From assembly GCA_050251815.1 (NCBI GenBank), contig JBFWMB010000003.1, positions 44,540 to 108,539 of the forward strand: 64,000 nt of DNA, given 5' to 3'. The stretch is from GWE2-40-63 sp050251815 (lineage in GTDB: Bacteria > Bacteroidota > Bacteroidia > Bacteroidales > SZUA-534). Positions 1 through 8,603 of this stretch are shown piece by piece; within the stretch, counting starts at the first letter, position 1; the number at the start of each line of letters is the position of its first letter. Under the pieces are notes generated by a model that ran no database searches, had not been told where the DNA came from, and was given only the letters and a program-made list of their open reading frames with translations. The position numbers and the translations under genes were made by a program.

Positions 1-337
1 GGCGTAAAAATTCCCAGCGTTGGGGAATCTCTTTCTGGGGAACAGTCATTTTAAGTTCCACATCAATAACCGAAACATTGGCGGCCGATTGCGATTTTAT
101 GCTTTCAATATCGGCCAACTCGCTTATGGCATCTTCCAGCACGTTGGTTACCTGCATTTCGACCTCGTGTGCCGATGCACCCGGGTAAACCGTAACCACC
201 TTGGCAACCATTACCACAATCTCAGGGTCCTCAAGTTTGCTGATGCTTTGGTACGACATGATTCCACCGGCAATGATGCAGATCAATAAAAAGAAGAAGA
301 TATTTTTCTTTTTAAAAATAAGTTCCGACAAATGCAT
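1..337 (-). CDS. RND efflux inner-membrane transporter, N-terminal part (cut by window edge)
   Basis: The first 112 residues are readable. They show a short cytoplasmic start, one hydrophobic membrane helix (FFFLLICIIAGG, about residues 14-25), then the start of a porter domain with the AcrB-family phrase VYPGASAHEVEMQV. This is the inner-membrane proton-driven pump of a tripartite efflux system. Its ATG overlaps the stop codon of the upstream membrane-fusion gene as TAATG, so the two are translationally coupled. The family (HAE1/AcrB type) is clear, the substrate is not. The rest of the gene lies outside the window. Confidence 0.9.
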   Translation of the reverse strand, partial: MHLSELIFKKKNIFFFLLICIIAGGIMSYQSISKLEDPEIVVMVAKVVTVYPGASAHEVEMQVTNVLEDAISELADIESIKSQSAANVSVIDVELKMTVPQKEIPQRWEFLR

Positions 338-1380
338 TACAAGAGCCCTCCCTGGTTAGTTTCAGATACGGGCGGAATCACCTTTACCGTATCGTTGTTG
401 TTCAAATTGTTTACTCCGGCCACAATAACGGTATCTTCGGGTTTAAGTCCTTCCTGAATCTCAATATAGCCATTCTGAAGCAATGTTCCGGTTTTTACCT
501 CGTGGGCCTGAATGGTCGAAGTTTCGCTGTTGTAAACCCACACCTGGGGTTTGTTGTTTCTGTTAAATACAGCCTCAGCGGGAACCGATAGTTGATTTTG
601 GCTGCTGCATCCGCATGAAATTAAAACAACTACGGCCATTCCTGCTTTAAGCTCTTTTGGTTGTTGTTGCTCCAGGTTAAACTGAAAGCGATAAAGCTGG
701 CTTGAATTGGCTTTCTTCAGGTAACTAATAAGGCTTAAACTTATCGGCGAATTTTGAATAAGGTTGCTTTTAAGCTGGTATTGGGTTTCCCCATTTATTT
801 GGTTCATTAACGAGGCTGGAACATCGCATGCTACCATAAAGGAATTAACATCAATAAGTGTTGCCAGGGGCATTCCGGTATTGATGAGTTCACCGTCTTC
901 AAAGTTTATTTTTTGAATATAACCCGAAAACGGTGCCAGGAGCTTGGTATCGTTCAGTTGGTTTGTGGCATGATTAAGTTTTTCGCTAATCATTTTTTCA
1001 CCAGCCAGGGCTTTTTGATAATCCACATCAGTGACACTTTGTTTCTGATACAATTGTTTTACCCGTTGCGTTTCGGTGATCACTTTATCGTATTCCGCTT
1101 TTGCAACGTTATACTGCAACTGGTAATCGCGTGGATCGATAGTGGCAATGAGTTGCCCTTTTTGCACAAAATCGCCTTCCTTAATTTTTATCGATTGAAC
1201 AGGACCAGCTACACGAAAAGCAAGATTTACACTTCGGGATTCTTTTAACAGTCCCGGGAACTCGTGTTGAATTTTTTTAGAGGTGACGCTTACTTTTTGG
1301 GTTTTTACTTTTGGAATTACCTTTTCTGAAGGTTCTGCCAATTGGGAACATCCTGAAATCAGAACGATAGTAACAACCAC
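337..1380 (-). CDS. RND efflux periplasmic adaptor (membrane fusion lipoprotein)
   Basis: HlyD/AcrA-type adaptor linking the RND pump to an outer-membrane channel. A lipobox LISGC near residue 11 predicts lipid anchoring. It is followed by a first half lipoyl motif (IKEGDFVQKGQLIATIDP), a coiled-coil hairpin rich in E/K/Q, the second half motif (LLAPFSGYIQKINFEDGELI), then beta-barrel and membrane-proximal parts (GLKPEDTVIVAG). The frame opens with GTG at 1380 and no ATG lies upstream in frame. An upstream ATT at 1401-1399 would add the residues MNHSKCLVVV, giving a more normal basic n-region, so the true start is uncertain. It is co-transcribed with the pump gene. Function is family-level only. 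Confidence 0.9.
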   Translation of the reverse strand: MVVTIVLISGCSQLAEPSEKVIPKVKTQKVSVTSKKIQHEFPGLLKESRSVNLAFRVAGPVQSIKIKEGDFVQKGQLIATIDPRDYQLQYNVAKAEYDKVITETQRVKQLYQKQSVTDVDYQKALAGEKMISEKLNHATNQLNDTKLLAPFSGYIQKINFEDGELINTGMPLATLIDVNSFMVACDVPASLMNQINGETQYQLKSNLIQNSPISLSLISYLKKANSSQLYRFQFNLEQQQPKELKAGMAVVVLISCGCSSQNQLSVPAEAVFNRNNKPQVWVYNSETSTIQAHEVKTGTLLQNGYIEIQEGLKPEDTVIVAGVNNLNNNDTVKVIPPVSETNQGGLL

Positions 1381-1597
1381 GACCAGACATTTTGAATGAT
1401 TAATTGTATTTGTTTTTTAATGAGTTATTGAGCAATTGACGTGCTTTTTTTCTAAGTGGTCGGGAAATTTCTTCCCAAAATGATAAAATCTGCTGCTGAA
1501 ATGACAAACACTTCCTAATCGCAAAAATTCTTCTTTGAGATTAAAGAAAAAAGTCGGTTCTTGTAGTATCCAAAATTTAACAACTAAATTTATTGCC

Positions 1598-2584
1598 ATG
1601 AAAACGAAAGTAACAGTGGTCTTGATGCTGATAGCCTTGTCTTTTCCTGCCATATCGCAGGTTACCGAACAAGAAGCTACTTTAAGAAAGCAAAAAACCG
1701 ATACGGTTGAGGGTTGGAAAAAAGGTGCTGTAATAGGGATTAATCTGACACAAACTTCGTTAACCAACTGGTCGGCGGGGGGACAAAACTCAGTTGCCGT
1801 AGGAGGTGTGGTGAGTTTGTTTGCCAATTACGCTAAAAACCAATCGGTTTGGGATAACTCGCTCGATATTGGTTACGGCCTGATGCGTCAAGGCAAGGGA
1901 ACCGATTTTATGAAAACCGACGATAAGATTGATTTGCTGTCAAAATACGGTCAGAAAGCAGGAAAGGGCTGGTATTATTCTGCTTTGCTGAATTTCAAAA
2001 CCCAAATGACGGATGGTAAAGATTACAATAGTGCCGACACAGCCACCATATCACGCTTTTTAGCACCGGCCTATTTATTGGGCGCTGTGGGTATGGACTA
2101 TAAACCCAATGCTTACTTTAGTGCTTTTATTGCTCCCTTAACAGGAAAATTAACCATTGTAAACGACCAGACCCTGGCCGATGCAGGTGCTTTTGGTGTT
2201 GATCCGGCCGTTTACGATGGAAGTAATTTACTCATTGAGCATGGAGCCAAAAGTAAGAGGGAGTTTGGTGCTTACCTTCGGGCTATTTATTCCAAAAACG
2301 ATTTTAAGCAGGAATTACTTAAGGACGTATCATTTACAACAAAAGTTGATCTTTTTACCAATTACCTGAAAGATCCTGAGCGCATAGATGTTAGCTGGGA
2401 GACTCAAATAGCACTTAAGGTTAATAAATACATAACCGTGAACATAAATACCCACTTGCTCTACGATTATGACATAAAAATTGAGAAAGATGAAAATAAC
2501 AACGGTAGCATAGAGGCTGACGAAATAAGAGACCGTGTACAGTTTAAAGAAATTCTTGCTGTGGGCTTCTCTTATAAGTTTTAA
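1598..2584 (+). CDS. DUF3078 outer-membrane beta-barrel family protein
   Basis: A 328-aa secreted protein. The start is set at the ATG before a clear signal peptide (KTKVTVVLMLIALSFPAIS, cut before Q); the frame is open further upstream but that stretch has no signal. The mature part has the DUF3078 opening GWKKGAVIGINLTQTSLTNW and alternating aromatic strands ending in FSYKF. The terminal Phe is typical of outer-membrane barrels assembled by BAM. The family is widespread in Bacteroidota and has no established role. It is divergent from the efflux operon, with which it shares an intergenic region of about 220 bp. Confidence 0.85.
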   Translation: MKTKVTVVLMLIALSFPAISQVTEQEATLRKQKTDTVEGWKKGAVIGINLTQTSLTNWSAGGQNSVAVGGVVSLFANYAKNQSVWDNSLDIGYGLMRQGKGTDFMKTDDKIDLLSKYGQKAGKGWYYSALLNFKTQMTDGKDYNSADTATISRFLAPAYLLGAVGMDYKPNAYFSAFIAPLTGKLTIVNDQTLADAGAFGVDPAVYDGSNLLIEHGAKSKREFGAYLRAIYSKNDFKQELLKDVSFTTKVDLFTNYLKDPERIDVSWETQIALKVNKYITVNINTHLLYDYDIKIEKDENNNGSIEADEIRDRVQFKEILAVGFSYKF

Positions 2585-2803
2585 GCGGAACTCGTGGCTG
2601 CCGAAACTTTCCGTACCGCGATTGATTCCCTGATGACAATCCTGTTTGGGTCTATAAACCGGGAGCGAACCGGGAATACAGGGTTGTTTATCAGGCGACT
2701 GTTTACGAACCATTAGTTTGTTGTCGGGTAAACCGGCATAGCCTGTTGTAGGTTTGTTGTTTCTTTAACACTTGAATTTAATTTTTTACTTGTTTTTTTA
2801 AAC

Positions 2804-2844
2804 CAGGCATCTGCTCAAAATAAAATGAGTGGGTGCCTGTTTTT
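2804..2844 (+). terminator. Intrinsic terminator
   Basis: CAGGCATCTGCTCA pairs (two G-U pairs) with TGAGTGGGTGCCTG across an 8-nt A-rich loop, followed by a T-tract. It would end transcription from the DUF3078 gene. Confidence 0.7.
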
Positions 2845-2909
2845 ATTGAAAAGGGCAACTGGTTTTAAACCAAAATATTAACAATTCTACATATTTTCAT
2901 TTTAATCAT

Positions 2910-2917
2910 TATCTTTG
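2910..2917 (+). promoter_or_regulatory. Bacteroidota -7 promoter box for the acyl-CoA synthetase
   Basis: TATCTTTG matches TAnnTTTG exactly and lies 19 bp before the ATG at 2937. No good -33 TTTG is seen. Confidence 0.5.
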
Positions 2918-2936
2918 CCGGTAGAATTATTTGAAT

Positions 2937-4610
2937 ATGAATGCATACAAAAATCAAAGCTTCGCTTCGGTTATACCCGATGTGGTAGCTAAATTTGGAT
3001 CGAATGATGCCTTAAGTTTTGTGGGTGAAAAACCACTTACCTACACACAATTAGGTCAGGAAATTCAGGCAGCGATGGCTTTTATGGAGGAGCTTGGCCT
3101 TCAACCTGGCGACAAAGCCGTAATTTACAGTCAAAATATGCCCAACTGGGGAGTTATGTATTTTGCCATGCAATGCATGGGAGTGGTTGCTGTACCAGTT
3201 TTACCCGATTTTAATTCCTTCGAATTGGAAAATGTATTACAGCATTCTGAATCGAAAGCAATTTTTGTTTCAGAAAGTTTGGTGTACAAGCTAAGCGAGA
3301 TAAAAAAAGATTTTGTACAAACAGTAATTCGCTTGGACAACTACGAGGTTTTGGAAGGAGATAAAAACATCCTTTTTCAGAAGCAGGCTAAAAGCACCAA
3401 AACTTACCATCCCGATCCCGATGAAATGTCAGTTCTTTTGTACACTTCGGGTACAACAGGTGATTCAAAAGGGGTGATGCTCTCACAAAAAAACATCATT
3501 TACAATGCCTATCAATCGGGCATGGTGCAACCCATTGAACCAAGTGATAAGTTTTTATCGGTTTTGCCCTTATCGCATACCTACGAGAATACCATTGGAC
3601 TAATTCTCCCCATATTAAATGGGGCAAGTGTAACTTACCTGCGTAAACCACCTACACCCAGTGTTTTATTGCCAGCATTAAAACTGGTAAAACCGGAGTT
3701 TATGCTTACGGTACCCATGATTATTGAAAAAGTATATCGCAACAGCGTATTGCCTCAACTAAAGAAGAAAGTACTTACACGCATTTTACATGGGTTTAAA
3801 CCCACCCGCAAATTGCTATATTATCTTGCCGGGAAAAAGCTTTACCAGACGTTTGGCGGGCATCTGAAATTTTTTGGAATAGGAGGTTCTAAACTCGATG
3901 GAGTGGTAGAACAGTTTTTGCGTGATGCAAAATTTCCTTACGCCATTGGTTACGGACTTACTGAAACAGCTCCCCTGTTAGCCGGGGCCAATCCCAAACA
4001 TACCAAATTGCAGGCTATAGGTCCCAAGGTAGTCGATTGTGAAGTAATTATTAATAACCCGGATCCCCATACCGGCGAAGGCGAAATTTGGGCCAAAGGA
4101 CCAAATGTAATGCTGGGTTACTACAAAAATGAAGAAAGGACCCGCGAAGTGCTTACCGAAGACGGATGGTTTAAAACAGGCGATTTGGGAGTTTTCGATA
4201 AAGACGGTTGGTTAAGCCACAAAGGCCGACTAAAAAACATGATTGTGGGTTCTAACGGGGAGAATATTTATCCTGAAGAGATAGAATCAGTGATTAATAA
4301 TTTCCGTCATGTGGTTGAATCCATTGTTATTGAAAAGAAAGGTAAACTGGTTGCATTCGTCCATTTTAACCGGGAGGAACTGGAGCAAAAGGTTCGCGAC
4401 ATGCGTGCCGATTTCAGTCAAATGGTTGACGATAAGTTTGAAGAACTATCAAATAAGGTAGATGCTGTAATCGAAGAGTTATCTCGTGAATTGCAACAAT
4501 ACGTAAATACGAGGGTAAATAAGGTTTCAAAAATACAAATGTTGATACCTTATCCCGAGCCTTTCCAAAAAACAGCTACAAAGAAAATAAAGCGGTATCT
4601 GTATTTTTAA
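2937..4610 (+). CDS. Long-chain fatty acid-CoA ligase (AMP-binding)
   Basis: An adenylate-forming enzyme of 557 aa that activates fatty acids as acyl-AMP and then acyl-CoA. It has the P-loop-like motif LLYTSGTTGDSKGVMLSQKN (about residue 165), the A5 motif GYGLTETAPLL, the A7 motif GWFKTGDLG and the A8 hinge KGRLKNMIVGSNGENIYPEE, in the right order and at full family length. The C-terminus has the extended basic tail (FQKTATKKIKRYLYF) common in bacterial long-chain synthetases. A TTG lies 6 bp upstream in frame, but the ATG at 2937 is the likelier start. It is monocistronic, with its own promoter and terminator. Confidence 0.9.
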   Translation: MNAYKNQSFASVIPDVVAKFGSNDALSFVGEKPLTYTQLGQEIQAAMAFMEELGLQPGDKAVIYSQNMPNWGVMYFAMQCMGVVAVPVLPDFNSFELENVLQHSESKAIFVSESLVYKLSEIKKDFVQTVIRLDNYEVLEGDKNILFQKQAKSTKTYHPDPDEMSVLLYTSGTTGDSKGVMLSQKNIIYNAYQSGMVQPIEPSDKFLSVLPLSHTYENTIGLILPILNGASVTYLRKPPTPSVLLPALKLVKPEFMLTVPMIIEKVYRNSVLPQLKKKVLTRILHGFKPTRKLLYYLAGKKLYQTFGGHLKFFGIGGSKLDGVVEQFLRDAKFPYAIGYGLTETAPLLAGANPKHTKLQAIGPKVVDCEVIINNPDPHTGEGEIWAKGPNVMLGYYKNEERTREVLTEDGWFKTGDLGVFDKDGWLSHKGRLKNMIVGSNGENIYPEEIESVINNFRHVVESIVIEKKGKLVAFVHFNREELEQKVRDMRADFSQMVDDKFEELSNKVDAVIEELSRELQQYVNTRVNKVSKIQMLIPYPEPFQKTATKKIKRYLYF

Positions 4611-4628
4611 CCGTTTATAGAATCAAAT

Positions 4629-4666
4629 TAAAAGCGCTTTCAAGCTAATTGAAAGCGCTTTTTTTA
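4629..4666 (+). terminator. Intrinsic terminator
   Basis: Perfect stem AAAGCGCTTTCAA / TTGAAAGCGCTTT with a 5-nt loop followed by T7, just after the acyl-CoA synthetase. Confidence 0.85.
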
Positions 4667-4754
4667 CTCTATTTCATAGGGGTTGTATAAAAAAACTCCC
4701 TGACCTATTTCTTTTTAAGTAAGCTTGCACAAAAGTTGAATCCTTAGTGTTGAA

Positions 4755-5906
4755 TTACTTCAACAAATAAGCCATAAACACACCCAGGTAATTTCCAATA
4801 GCGTATCCGGCAATTCCAATTATCAGTCCCGACAAAATAACTTCTTTATTTTTTAGTGCTCCGGCAACAACAGGAACAAACGGAGGGGAGCAAATTAGCG
4901 CACTTCCCGAAATAATTACCGTATCGGCATCAATTTTAAAGAATCTGGCGATAAGCGCATGCAGTATGTGTGAACCAAACATGGCCAGTCCAACATACCA
5001 AAAAAGTGAAAACGAAATATTTGCCAATTGGCTCACATCGGCCATGGATGCTACCACTAAACAAAAAATAAGAATAAGGTACATGCCTCCCTGGAAAGTC
5101 TTTTTTATTTGATTGATGCGGGGTATAAATGAAAATCCGATACTGATGGTAGTAATTAGCAAAATTATGGCTGCCGTTTCAAAATCTTTGGGAAACAGTT
5201 TACTTAATAAAACACTGCCAGCTACAATAGCAATGGAAATTCCGAAAGCTCCCAATAAGGGCCAAAAAACCTGGCGGGTAGCAATTCCCTCGTACGATCC
5301 AAATTCATCTTCCACTTCGCCATTAAGCGTTGCAGGATCAACTTCTGCTTTTTTAAAAGGGGGTAGAAATTTTAGAAATACTTTTTGACCAATCGAAAGT
5401 ATAAAAACCAGATAAATAGCCCCCAAAACCAGTTCGTAAGTGTGGGTCATTATATAAAGCTCGTGTTCCACATTCAGGGCGGTTTTCATCGCCGCCAAAT
5501 TGGGTGTGCCACCGGTATAAATTCCCACCAGCATGCCTGAAACCTTCCAGGCATCGGGTATTTCATCGGCAAAAATGTAATAACCAACACCAACCATTAA
5601 AACTACCGTAAACAAGCCAATAAGGAGTGAAACCATGGTTTCGCGGGCATAAGTAAACCAGCGTTTTACATTTATTGAAAACAAAATTAGCGGTAAAGCT
5701 AAAGGAATGGTTAGGTTCGACAACAATTCCTGGTAGCGTTGCACACCATCGGGCAACATATTCAGATTTCCAATAAGCAAACCAATGGCATAGCAAAGCA
5801 GCACGGCTCCCACTTTTTTAACAATGTCGTAACGTTTTTCGATGTAAATAACCGCTATGGGGGTTAGTATAAAGAAAAGCAAAAGAATAATGTACTTCAG
5901 TTCCAT
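4755..5906 (-). CDS. DUF819 family integral membrane protein
   Basis: A 383-aa, very hydrophobic protein with about ten membrane segments and an N-terminus starting directly in a helix (LKYIILLLFFILTPIAVIYI). It contains the family phrase GMLVGIYTGGTPNLAAMKTAL and a C-terminal repeat-like half (SGSALICSPPFVPVVAGAL). DUF819 (YjcL-like) proteins are presumed transporters of the aspartate/alanine-type or NhaS fold; no substrate is established. It lies downstream of the phosphodiester glycosidase on the same strand, but a hairpin between them (6030-6075) suggests a separate transcript. Confidence 0.8.
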   Translation of the reverse strand: MELKYIILLLFFILTPIAVIYIEKRYDIVKKVGAVLLCYAIGLLIGNLNMLPDGVQRYQELLSNLTIPLALPLILFSINVKRWFTYARETMVSLLIGLFTVVLMVGVGYYIFADEIPDAWKVSGMLVGIYTGGTPNLAAMKTALNVEHELYIMTHTYELVLGAIYLVFILSIGQKVFLKFLPPFKKAEVDPATLNGEVEDEFGSYEGIATRQVFWPLLGAFGISIAIVAGSVLLSKLFPKDFETAAIILLITTISIGFSFIPRINQIKKTFQGGMYLILIFCLVVASMADVSQLANISFSLFWYVGLAMFGSHILHALIARFFKIDADTVIISGSALICSPPFVPVVAGALKNKEVILSGLIIGIAGYAIGNYLGVFMAYLLK

Positions 5907-6029
5907 AAGACCAGTTTTAAATTATGCTTCTGTAAAATGAGTTGCTGAGAATTCCCATCCTGCCAAAGATAGAAACATTTTGCAGAATGCAGTATAAGCA
6001 TAAAGGCTTAGGTTTTTGCCAAAAGCTAA

Positions 6030-6075
6030 ATGAAAGGTGGAAAACAATCCTGAATATAGCGCTTGTTTTCCACCT
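6030..6075 (-). terminator. Hairpin downstream of the phosphodiester glycosidase gene
   Basis: Perfect 12-bp arms AGGTGGAAAACA (6035-6046) and TGTTTTCCACCT (6064-6075), followed on the minus strand by a modest T-rich run. Likely a terminator. Confidence 0.6.
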
Positions 6076-6088
6076 GTATGCTAGCTAA

Positions 6089-8524
6089 TTATTGTACAAC
6101 AAAGCTTTTTACCACGTTTTGTTTATCGAGATTTAAATGCATATAATACATCCCCGGTTGCAGGTTTTGCAGATCGACGGAGTGTGAAAACACAGCAGTA
6201 CCCGGCTGTATTTTGATTTTTGAATCATTGACCAGCCGACCTTGCAAGTCGAATAACTTAAGCAGTAAGGTGTTTTTTCCGTTGGAATCGAATTCCAAAG
6301 TAATTGTTTGCCTTGCCGGGTTGGGAAAAATACGCAAGCCTTCAATAGGCAGGTTTTCTGGTTTAATACTAACCATTATGGGTTCGTGTCCCGGATAGCT
6401 GAGCCTGAGATTATCGAGATAAATTTTTCCTGAGTAAACCTGATTAACAACCCATTCAGGATTTTTCCAGAATTCAATTTTTAGCTGCTGAAACAATAAA
6501 GGATATTCATCAATGGTTTGCTGAGCCACTTCGCCTCCCATAATTCCCCAGTTGGTTCGTTCTTTTATGGGCGAATAAGAAAAAACATTATCAAAACTTT
6601 GGGTGGTAAATCGGAACGATGCGCGTTGCTCTTTTCCGTCGAAGAGCAGATCAATCCAGGCCGAATCGGGCATTCCTGCTGTTTCAATGGTTTTTGAAAG
6701 TATAAATGCAGGAATACGACCGATGTAGGTAAATTGATACGCCACTTCGGTCGATCCTAACCCCTCGGTGAAGTTCTCATTCGACAATTTGAGTATCACC
6801 GTATCCATAAATTCGGTACTGATATTCCAGCTTTCGGGAGTTTCCATGGGGTCGAGTAAAACCGTACCGCGGATAATTTGCACGGTAACCTCGCGGTGGG
6901 CACTCACGCCGTCAACGGTTGCAATAACTTCGGTGGTTCCGTTTTTTAATCCGGTAAAAACTCCCTCTTGTGTAATGGTTCCAATGGTTTCGTCGGCAAC
7001 CGACCAGCTGATTACTTCGGGTAGAATCTGGTAAGCTGTACTATTGATGTTTTTCGATTTTGCTGTAAATTGAACGGGTTGAATGGAATCGGTAACGCTC
7101 GCTTCAGGTTCAATCCATAAACTATCCATAGGAATTATGTTAATGGCAATGCTGTCCGATAAATTTTGATAAGATGATTTTAAGTATCCGGTTTTTGCAG
7201 TTCCGTTGGCTTTGAACAATGATCCGTTTAGTAAGGTTCCGGCATCGTTGCTGTAGTGCCAGGTAATTTGTGTGCTATCCATGTCCATTACATTATCGTA
7301 CTGATTATAGGCGCTAATGGAAAGTGACTGGGTGGCACCATATTTAACTTTAAGCGGGTCGGGTTGCAGTTTTATGTAGTTCAGTTCGCCTTCGGGAGCG
7401 GTTGAGATGGCTAAAAACGCATTGGAAACATTTCGTTCGCCCGAAGCATCCGAGGGTGAATTTTCCACCTGATGATTTACCACCATGGTTGTGGATCCAC
7501 CGCCATCGAGATTGATTCCGTGATGAATGCCAAGCATCAGCATAAATTCTGCCAGTTCGTGCATCGTCATGCCAATGCTTGTAGCCTGTCGGCCATCTAC
7601 AGTAATCCAATATAGCAGGGAACTGTCTGCAGAAATGCCAACGGCAGTGCGTGGATGCCTTTCGTAGCCGTGGCTGGGCAAATTAGCATCGGTTTTATTT
7701 ATGCCGTCGGCTACCAGAAGCGGATTTCCTCCAATTAATTGCTTAACCCGTTCCGGCGAATTGCTAAATTGTAAGATGATACCCACGGTATCGTCGATAT
7801 TTACTGTGGACGAAAGAAATGTGGCAGCCGTACCGTGGCCTGATAGAACTGCGTTCCCTTTGGTGAGATTCATATTGCCCACATTTTCTTCCTTGTTGGT
7901 GGCAATACACCATACCGTGTCGTTCACTGTCCATTCAGAAATAGGGAGGCAATAAATCTCAGTTCCCATTTCATTGGTGTTGGTGCTGGCACCCTGGTAT
8001 GAATTATAAACAATGAGCTGATCGGTATTTCGGCTTGCATTTACATTGTTGATGCTGAGCTCCTGATTTTTGCAAATTAATTTTCCGGAAAACGAAGGCG
8101 TGGCAAAGAGCGGTGTTTTTGTATCGGCAAAACCAAAGGTAATTCGTCCGTTTGGTGTTCGCAATAGTTCTCCGTTAGCCACCTGAACATTGGTAGGTAC
8201 GCCGGTTCCACTAAAAAAATCGCCATTAATGGCTCCCACTACTTTACGCTGGGCTGTTTCTTTACGTAAGGCCATTTTTGAAGTTCGTTCAAGGCCTACC
8301 AGTTTATCGGTAGCTTTTACGGTTTCAAAAGCCAGGTAAGGATTGCTTAAATCAATTTCTAATACCTGAATCGTCCAGGGTTTTGTAGTTTCGTTTATTT
8401 TTGTGAGTACCATTCCCGAACCGGCTGTTTTTACCAGAACAGTGTCGTAATTGATTTGAGCCCAGGCTGATGCAAACCAAAAAAGTTGCATGGTCAGTAA
8501 ACTTAATACGCGTAGATTTTTCAT
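6089..8524 (-). CDS. Secreted phosphodiester glycosidase (NAGPA/DUF2233) with Ig-like and T9SS domains
   Basis: An 811-aa protein with a signal peptide ending SAWAQ. The catalytic NAGPA-type domain spans about residues 40-370 and carries the family landmarks GAINGDFFSG, LIGGNPLLVADG, HPRTAVGI and NLDGGGSTTMV. After it come a BIG2-like domain (ISWSVADETIGTITQEGVF, about 500-550), a beta-sandwich region, and a C-terminal T9SS type A sorting domain (LRIFPNPARQTITLEF to the end), so it is surface-bound or secreted. The mammalian relative removes GlcNAc from GlcNAc-1-phosphate diesters; bacterial substrates are largely unknown. It is last in the minus-strand amino-sugar block, after a hairpin. By inference it could free GlcNAc from phosphodiester-linked wall polymers. 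Confidence 0.85.
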   Translation of the reverse strand: MKNLRVLSLLTMQLFWFASAWAQINYDTVLVKTAGSGMVLTKINETTKPWTIQVLEIDLSNPYLAFETVKATDKLVGLERTSKMALRKETAQRKVVGAINGDFFSGTGVPTNVQVANGELLRTPNGRITFGFADTKTPLFATPSFSGKLICKNQELSINNVNASRNTDQLIVYNSYQGASTNTNEMGTEIYCLPISEWTVNDTVWCIATNKEENVGNMNLTKGNAVLSGHGTAATFLSSTVNIDDTVGIILQFSNSPERVKQLIGGNPLLVADGINKTDANLPSHGYERHPRTAVGISADSSLLYWITVDGRQATSIGMTMHELAEFMLMLGIHHGINLDGGGSTTMVVNHQVENSPSDASGERNVSNAFLAISTAPEGELNYIKLQPDPLKVKYGATQSLSISAYNQYDNVMDMDSTQITWHYSNDAGTLLNGSLFKANGTAKTGYLKSSYQNLSDSIAINIIPMDSLWIEPEASVTDSIQPVQFTAKSKNINSTAYQILPEVISWSVADETIGTITQEGVFTGLKNGTTEVIATVDGVSAHREVTVQIIRGTVLLDPMETPESWNISTEFMDTVILKLSNENFTEGLGSTEVAYQFTYIGRIPAFILSKTIETAGMPDSAWIDLLFDGKEQRASFRFTTQSFDNVFSYSPIKERTNWGIMGGEVAQQTIDEYPLLFQQLKIEFWKNPEWVVNQVYSGKIYLDNLRLSYPGHEPIMVSIKPENLPIEGLRIFPNPARQTITLEFDSNGKNTLLLKLFDLQGRLVNDSKIKIQPGTAVFSHSVDLQNLQPGMYYMHLNLDKQNVVKSFVVQ

Positions 8525-8559
8525 GATAGCATGTTTTATCGATTTGTACCAAAGAAAAG

Positions 8560-8592
8560 AAAGAAGCTCATCCTCAGTTAACTGAGGATGAG
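8560..8592 (-). terminator. Terminator between the NagB-like and glycosidase genes
   Basis: CTCATCCTCAGTT / AACTGAGGATGAG is a perfect 26-nt palindrome at 8567-8592, followed on the minus strand by a pyrimidine-rich, T-rich run. It would end or attenuate the upstream minus-strand transcript. Confidence 0.75.
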
Positions 8593-8603
8593 TTGTAATA
8601 TGA

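Larger units (their letters stand above)
2585..2936. other. Intergenic region with an unexplained open stretch and a terminator
   Basis: After the DUF3078 stop the same frame stays open for 43 codons (2585-2713), and its base composition is more GC-rich than a usual spacer. I do not recognise the peptide. A strong hairpin follows at 2804-2844, then a TAnnTTTG promoter box at 2910-2917. No RNA family or repeat is recognised here. Confidence 0.4.

Noticed and set aside
20..289. 89-codon plus-strand frame at the window start
   Set aside because: Antisense to the RND pump gene, which has clear family motifs on the minus strand.
1417..1827. 136-codon minus-strand open frame
   Set aside because: It runs antisense over the start of the DUF3078 gene, and its peptide has no family features or signal.
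2330..2713. 127-codon minus-strand open frame
   Set aside because: Antisense to the DUF3078 3' end and the spacer; no recognisable domain.
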